NCBI GenBank assembly: GCA_947623745.1 | Contig: CANQHN010000024.1 | Span: forward strand, 1-45,451 | Reading direction: 5' to 3' | Source: an uncultured Oscillospiraceae bacterium | GTDB lineage: Bacteria > Bacillota > Clostridia > Oscillospirales > Oscillospiraceae | Length of the DNA stretch: 45,451 bases | The notes under the pieces: model-generated | Databases searched by the model: none | What the model was told of the DNA's origin: nothing | What the model saw: the letters and a program-made list of their open reading frames with translations, nothing else | Part shown: piece by piece, positions 42,169-45,451 of the stretch | How the letters are laid out: each line of letters begins with the position of its first letter | How positions within the stretch are numbered: the first letter of the stretch is position 1 | Made by a program: the position numbers and the translations under genes

Positions 42169-42357
42169 TTATTGATGGCCTCGGACAGCCCATTTAGAAT
42201 TGCCTGCGCATCCTTTGGCGCAGTACTCGTCCACCCTTTTGAGGAAGACCAGGTAGGTAAGCTGTTCCAGATAGTCCCCGTAGGAGACGCCGTCGTCCCG
42301 CAGCGGGTTGCACATCCCCTAGACGCGGGAAATGATGGTGGAAGTTGGGTCCGGCAT
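42169..42357 (-). pseudogene. N-terminal relic of a type I restriction-modification methylase (HsdM)
   Basis: Translating the minus strand from an ATG at 42357 gives MPDPTSTIISRV-stop-GMCNPLRDDGVSYGDYLEQLTYLVFLKRVDEYCAKG before a stop at 42169. The pattern (short start, CNPLRDDGVSYGDYLEQLTYLVFLK) is the N-terminal helical domain of N-6 adenine methylases of type I systems. It is interrupted by a stop and lacks the whole catalytic domain, so it is a relic. No hsdR or hsdS is visible. Confidence 0.65.
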
Positions 42358-42696
42358 GGTGGGCCTTTCATGCTAATGAAGAAATCTATTGCTGATTTAG
42401 ACCGCTCCCCTGCCTGATCCTTGCTGAAGCGGAGCAGAAAAGGCTCTCTCAGAATTGAAAAAAGCGTTGTATAACTTGTAACAGCGTGCTATCCTGTCTC
42501 TAACAGATTTCTAACAAATTTCTAACAGATGGGCAAAAAATCGTCTCCCAACTGCCGCAATGACTATCTCCGATTTTTCCTCAAAAAAACGTGAAACCCC
42601 TTGTGCCGCAACGGTTTCGCATAACATGAGATAACACTTGGAGGTACTGTTCAAACGGCGTCGAATGGCCTTCGAGTTCTGTTGTCTCCACCATTT
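42358..42696. other. gene-free stretch upstream of a terminator
   Basis: No supported coding sequence. It contains the repeated TAACAGATTTCTAACAAATT tract at about 42500-42530. Its plus-strand end (TTCGAGTTCTGTTGTCTCCACCA, near 42672-42694) looks like a tRNA or tmRNA 3' end with CCA, but the T-arm does not pair. It may be a decayed attachment site. Confidence 0.3.
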
Positions 42697-42740
42697 AAGA
42701 GGGATACGAACACTGGGTGTTCGTATCCCTCTTATTTTAT
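42697..42740 (+). terminator. perfect 17-bp hairpin followed by a T-rich tail
   Basis: AAGAGGGATACGAACAC (42697-42713), TGG loop, exact complement at 42717-42733, then ATTTTAT. It directly follows the CCA-ending tRNA-like stretch, the place where a stable RNA gene terminator would be. It may act on both strands. Confidence 0.7.
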
Positions 42741-42789
42741 CCGCCCGGGCGCGGATCGACAGGGCGGGCAACATTTTGGCAAAAAGCCC

Positions 42790-42818
42790 TTGAAATAGAG
42801 AGCGCCGGAATGTATAAT
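42790..42818 (+). promoter_or_regulatory. strong plus-strand promoter far upstream of the lipoprotein gene
   Basis: TTGAAA (42790-42795), 17-base spacer, TATAAT (42813-42818). It would give a leader of about 300 nt before the start at 43126, with GC-rich hairpins at about 42845-42872 and 43015-43060. Confidence 0.7.
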
Positions 42819-42921
42819 AAAGCCGTGAGACAATAAAAGGCAGGGCGCGAGATGCACCACCATCCCGCGCCCCTATGCAGGAGACGATACCTCCCACACA
42901 GCTGAAAACAGCGCCACTCTC

Positions 42922-42950
42922 ATTATACCTTTCTCTCTTGTTTTTTACAA
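42922..42950 (-). promoter_or_regulatory. minus-strand promoter converging on the lipoprotein leader
   Basis: TTGTAA (42950-42945), 17-base spacer, TATAAT (42927-42922). It faces the plus-strand promoter about 100 bp away. Its transcript would cross a hairpin (arms GGGCGCGGGATG and CATCTCGCGCCC) that is followed by CCTTTTATTG, giving a short RNA of about 80 nt. Confidence 0.6.
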
Positions 42951-43125
42951 GTGGGAAGTCAATGGGTTTGTGTGTCCTTTTGGCGGTGCAGGGGCATATC
43001 CTGCGCCGCCTTTGTTGTCTCGCGGGACCCGGGAGGGGCGGGAGCGATCCCGCCCCCGGCGGGGACCGTCGAGCACAGCAATTTCGCCGCCAAGGGCGGC
43101 AGAACAAAGGAGGACACATAGAACC

Positions 43126-44376
43126 ATGAGAAAACGCGCTTTATCTGTTTTGCTCTGCGCCGCGCTGGTCCTGTCGCTGGCCGCCTGCGGCGGCGGACAG
43201 ACCGGCAGCAGCACACAGCCCCCCGCCGGGAGCACCAGCAGCGGCCAGCAGGCCGCCGAGCCGCCCGCCAAAAATACCGATGAACAGCGGACCCCGGAGC
43301 CGGAGAACCCCCATTCCCAAAAGGACAGCCCCTCAGAACCGGAAAACAAAAAAGATGACGATTCGGAACCCTCGCCGTTTATCACCGCTTTAAAGGCAGA
43401 GTATGAAAACGGGCTCTCATTCGGCCAGACGAAGGATCACAACTATGTTCCATATGCGTATATATCGTCTGGCGGTCGCAGTTCTGTGAAAGCGTTTATC
43501 GACGGGGATAAGGTCTATACGTGGGTTAGCGATAATAATAATCCACCCGGCCTGTATTCTTATGATGTAAAGACGAAGACGACGGAGCTTTGTATCCCTG
43601 CGCAGGATCTGGTTGATGCCGGTATAAATTATGGCTATTTCAATTACCTGGACGGCTGGCTCTATTCTGTTTGGGGTAATGCAGTCACAAAGATGAGTCT
43701 TACCGGTGAGACTATGTCTTCGCCGGCGTTTCCAAACAGCATCACACCTGTCCTCTTTGACGGTGGGATTTTATGCAGCGACCAGAACCGGGAACAGTTC
43801 GCTATTCTTTCTTATGATAACCTGCAGATTACGGCCACGATACCAGCTCCGCAACAGGAAGCGAAGCATGGCATCATGGAAACCGCGAGACTGGAGGACA
43901 ACTATTATTTTGCCGCTGACGGGACTGTTTACGGCGCGACCAATACGAATTTCTATAAACTTGATATGAAAAATAATGCGTGGGTGGATCAGGGCCCGAT
44001 ACCGCAGAATGCTTTTTATGGACGGCAGCTCTGTGGAGAATATTTTACCGATCAGCAGAAAGTCTATAACGTGCTTACCGGCGAAGAAATTTTCACATAC
44101 GGCGTTTTGTACAAGAGCACCGTAATTGACAATTATATGACGTTCAGCTATTTCGGCGGCGATGAGTATATCGGTGTTTCAAATACGAATAACGGAAATG
44201 AGTACCGTTGGGTCAATTTGAAAGACAATACAATGTCCGAGCCTCTTACGTTCCCTGAAAACACAAATACGACAATTATCGACGATACGTACTGTGTCTA
44301 TCGCGACCAGTATGGTGTTTTCCTCTGGAATTATATTACCGGCGAAGAAGACACAATCATGATGTTCCAATCGTAA
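43126..44376 (+). CDS. lipoprotein, probable beta-propeller
   Basis: A 416-residue protein. Start 43126 gives MRKRALSVLLCAALVLSLAAC, with lipobox LAAC and Cys21; AAAGGAGG lies 12 bases upstream. A low-complexity Ser/Pro/Glu/Lys linker follows (to about residue 85). The remaining ~330 residues consist of repeated short beta-strand units containing patterns such as KVYTWVSDN, GLYSYDVKTKTTELC, GWLYSVWGN, TVYGATNTNFYKLD and EYRWVNLKDN, resembling the YncE/DUF5050-like propellers of Clostridia. It is anchored outside the membrane; binding of a wall or polysaccharide ligand is possible. Two terminators follow. Confidence 0.8.
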   Translation: MRKRALSVLLCAALVLSLAACGGGQTGSSTQPPAGSTSSGQQAAEPPAKNTDEQRTPEPENPHSQKDSPSEPENKKDDDSEPSPFITALKAEYENGLSFGQTKDHNYVPYAYISSGGRSSVKAFIDGDKVYTWVSDNNNPPGLYSYDVKTKTTELCIPAQDLVDAGINYGYFNYLDGWLYSVWGNAVTKMSLTGETMSSPAFPNSITPVLFDGGILCSDQNREQFAILSYDNLQITATIPAPQQEAKHGIMETARLEDNYYFAADGTVYGATNTNFYKLDMKNNAWVDQGPIPQNAFYGRQLCGEYFTDQQKVYNVLTGEEIFTYGVLYKSTVIDNYMTFSYFGGDEYIGVSNTNNGNEYRWVNLKDNTMSEPLTFPENTNTTIIDDTYCVYRDQYGVFLWNYITGEEDTIMMFQS

Positions 44377-44431
44377 GTGCCGTTTCCGTTCCTATGAGAG
44401 CCCCGGCGGCTATCCACAAATACAGAGTAAG

Positions 44432-44467
44432 GCCGGACACATTCGCCGTGTGTCCGGCTTTGTTTTG
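44432..44467 (+). terminator. terminator after the lipoprotein gene
   Basis: GCCGGACACA (44432-44441) pairs with TGTGTCCGGC (44449-44458), followed by TTTGTTTTG. Confidence 0.8.
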
Positions 44468-44474
44468 TCCCCAC

Positions 44475-44516
44475 CGCCCCACGGCGTCTGGCGCAAGCGG
44501 GGCGTTTTTTCTTTTG
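44475..44516 (+). terminator. second hairpin with T-run
   Basis: CGCCCC near 44475 pairs with GGGGCG just before TTTTTTCTTTT at about 44504. A tandem terminator between the lipoprotein gene and the convergent recombinase. Confidence 0.65.
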
Positions 44517-44566
44517 GGGATTTGTGAAATGTTGAATTATACTACCCTTTTTGGTATACGAACACC

Positions 44567-45451
44567 TCACTGAAAAAAATCGGGGGATTCCCCCTTTTCG
44601 CTTTTGCCTGCTTCACCGAGCAGACTTTCACGCATTTTGATGGTGGCTTCTGTTGGGGCCTCCCGATACTCTCCGAGCATGGATTCTATCGTCCGGCTGT
44701 TCTCAATAAGCTGCTTCATTTCCTCAAACGGCAGTTCCCTCCGGTCATCGGTATAATGGAACGTAATCACCAGCTTATCCGGGAAAACATAAATCTTGCC
44801 GATAAAACTGTCTAACAGGTGTCTCCGTGTGTCAGGGTTGTTGATGTCACCAACGAAACTGTCCAGATATCGGAGGATATCTTCCTGTTTCAGGGCATAC
44901 TTCTTCCTGTTCTGTTCCGCCAGCAGCGCGTCGCTCAACATGCTTTTCTGGCTTTCCAGAACGTTCATCTGCTCCGCCATCGTATCGCCGAAAATGCCCT
45001 TCTCAATCGCTTTGATGATGTTGGTGAGCTTTCCCTCGACTTCTTTTAACCGGGCCTTTAACGATTCCTCATAGGCTTCACTGCCTTCATTCTGGCTTAC
45101 ATGATAAGCATAGCACATGCCGGAGACCAGAATACGGTATGCAGGCTGCCGGAACAGTTCCTGTATCACATACAGGACGACCATCTCCATGAGTTCCTTG
45201 CGCTGGTTCTTCAGGGGGCAAAGATGCCTCCTGTGGTTTTTGCACGAATAATAATGGTACGGGTTGCCGATCTTGTTTTTTCCGCTGAGTCCCTGCATGG
45301 CTTCACCGCAAAGGCCGCAGTAAATCTTTCCGGACAGCCAGTAGTCCTCTATTGTGGTATCCGGGCGGACTTTTCTGACCGCGCCTTTGCCGCCTCGGCT
45401 GTTGGCCCGCAGCTTTTCCTGGACTGCGAGGAACATATCGTCACTGACCAG
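44567..45451 (-). CDS. large serine recombinase, C-terminal part (5' end outside the window)
   Basis: The minus strand is open from the right edge for 295 codons to a stop at 44567. It begins LVSDDMFLAVQEKL, the end of the recombinase domain. The zinc beta-ribbon follows: GKIYCGLCGEAMQGLSGKNK, YHYYSCKNHRRHLCPLKNQ. Then comes a long coiled coil (YEESLKARLKEVEGKLTNIIKAIEKG...LESQKSMLSDALLAEQNRKKY) and the C-terminal DNA-binding tail (LLDSFIGKIYVFPDKLVITFHY). This is the architecture of large serine integrases of Clostridia transposons and integrative elements. The catalytic serine domain lies outside the window, so activity cannot be judged. Confidence 0.92.
   Translation of the reverse strand: MVSDDMFLAVQEKLRANSRGGKGAVRKVRPDTTIEDYWLSGKIYCGLCGEAMQGLSGKNKIGNPYHYYSCKNHRRHLCPLKNQRKELMEMVVLYVIQELFRQPAYRILVSGMCYAYHVSQNEGSEAYEESLKARLKEVEGKLTNIIKAIEKGIFGDTMAEQMNVLESQKSMLSDALLAEQNRKKYALKQEDILRYLDSFVGDINNPDTRRHLLDSFIGKIYVFPDKLVITFHYTDDRRELPFEEMKQLIENSRTIESMLGEYREAPTEATIKMRESLLGEAGKSEKGESPDFFQ

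Noticed and set aside
42670-42695. tRNA or tmRNA gene ending in CCA
   Set aside because: The T-arm does not form a stem and no 5' acceptor or rest of a tRNA is found upstream; kept only as a possible decayed attachment site.
42511-43119. Minus-strand open frame of 202 codons
   Set aside because: No ribosome binding site or family motif, Arg/Pro/Cys-rich low-quality sequence, and it crosses a strong terminator hairpin and two promoters.

Overview
The window looks like a chromosomal segment of a gut-type, moderately GC-rich Firmicute (Clostridia, probably Oscillospiraceae-like). Supporting signs are strong GGAGG ribosome binding sites, S-layer (SLH) proteins, a LAAC lipobox lipoprotein, Phd/PIN and DinJ-type toxin-antitoxin genes, a DUF6076-like protein and a large serine recombinase. 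The genus assignment is an inference from gene style, not from a marker gene.

Left edge (1-2278): the 5' part of a secreted, probably S-layer-associated protein reads out of the window. A 38-codon ORF with an excellent ribosome binding site precedes it. Then comes a decayed gene for a short undecaprenyl-phosphate sugar phosphotransferase.

Centre (2279-32249, all minus strand): a surface-polysaccharide locus of about 30 kb. In transcription order it holds two GT4 glycosyltransferases and the GDP-mannose genes (phosphohexomutase, ManA, ManC, Gmd). Next are a Wzm/Wzt-type ABC exporter and a GT-C-like membrane protein. A tightly packed sugar block follows: RfbF, a UXS-like SDR, a nucleotide-sugar 6-dehydrogenase, RfbH, a TIM-barrel-only NeuB homologue, a HAD-SIS fusion and a ThDP enzyme. 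Then come a GtrB-like GT2, two SDRs (one frameshifted at a G6 tract), a second GT-C-like protein, LicD, an asparagine-synthase-like protein, a DUF362 protein, a TagD-like cytidylyltransferase, a Wzx-type flippase and a zinc-finger methyltransferase. Together they suggest a polymer carrying a mannose-derived sugar, an unusual deoxy or branched CDP-sugar, and a phosphodiester decoration made by LicD and the cytidylyltransferase.

Switch region (32608-35409): upstream of the locus lies a tyrosine-recombinase-like protein without catalytic His/Tyr, preceded by a leader with a 26-codon ORF and two GC-rich palindromes. Next is a 1507-bp segment bounded by perfect 21-bp inverted repeats (33785-33805 and 35271-35291). 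It contains a complete tyrosine recombinase and a strong outward-facing promoter (TTGCAA-17-TATAAT). As sequenced, that promoter fires away from the polysaccharide locus into a strong terminator at 35375. Inversion would aim it at the leader, the degenerate recombinase and the polysaccharide genes. I read this as a self-contained invertible phase switch for the locus; it is the main discovery candidate.

Right flank (35553-45451): accessory DNA with a winged-helix protein, unknown proteins, an SLH plus NlpC-like secreted protein, and a DUF6076-like protein transcribed divergently from it. Also present are an orphan DinJ-like antitoxin, a Phd-PIN module with a downstream XRE gene, a relic of HsdM, a lipoprotein and the 3' part of a large serine recombinase that leaves the window.
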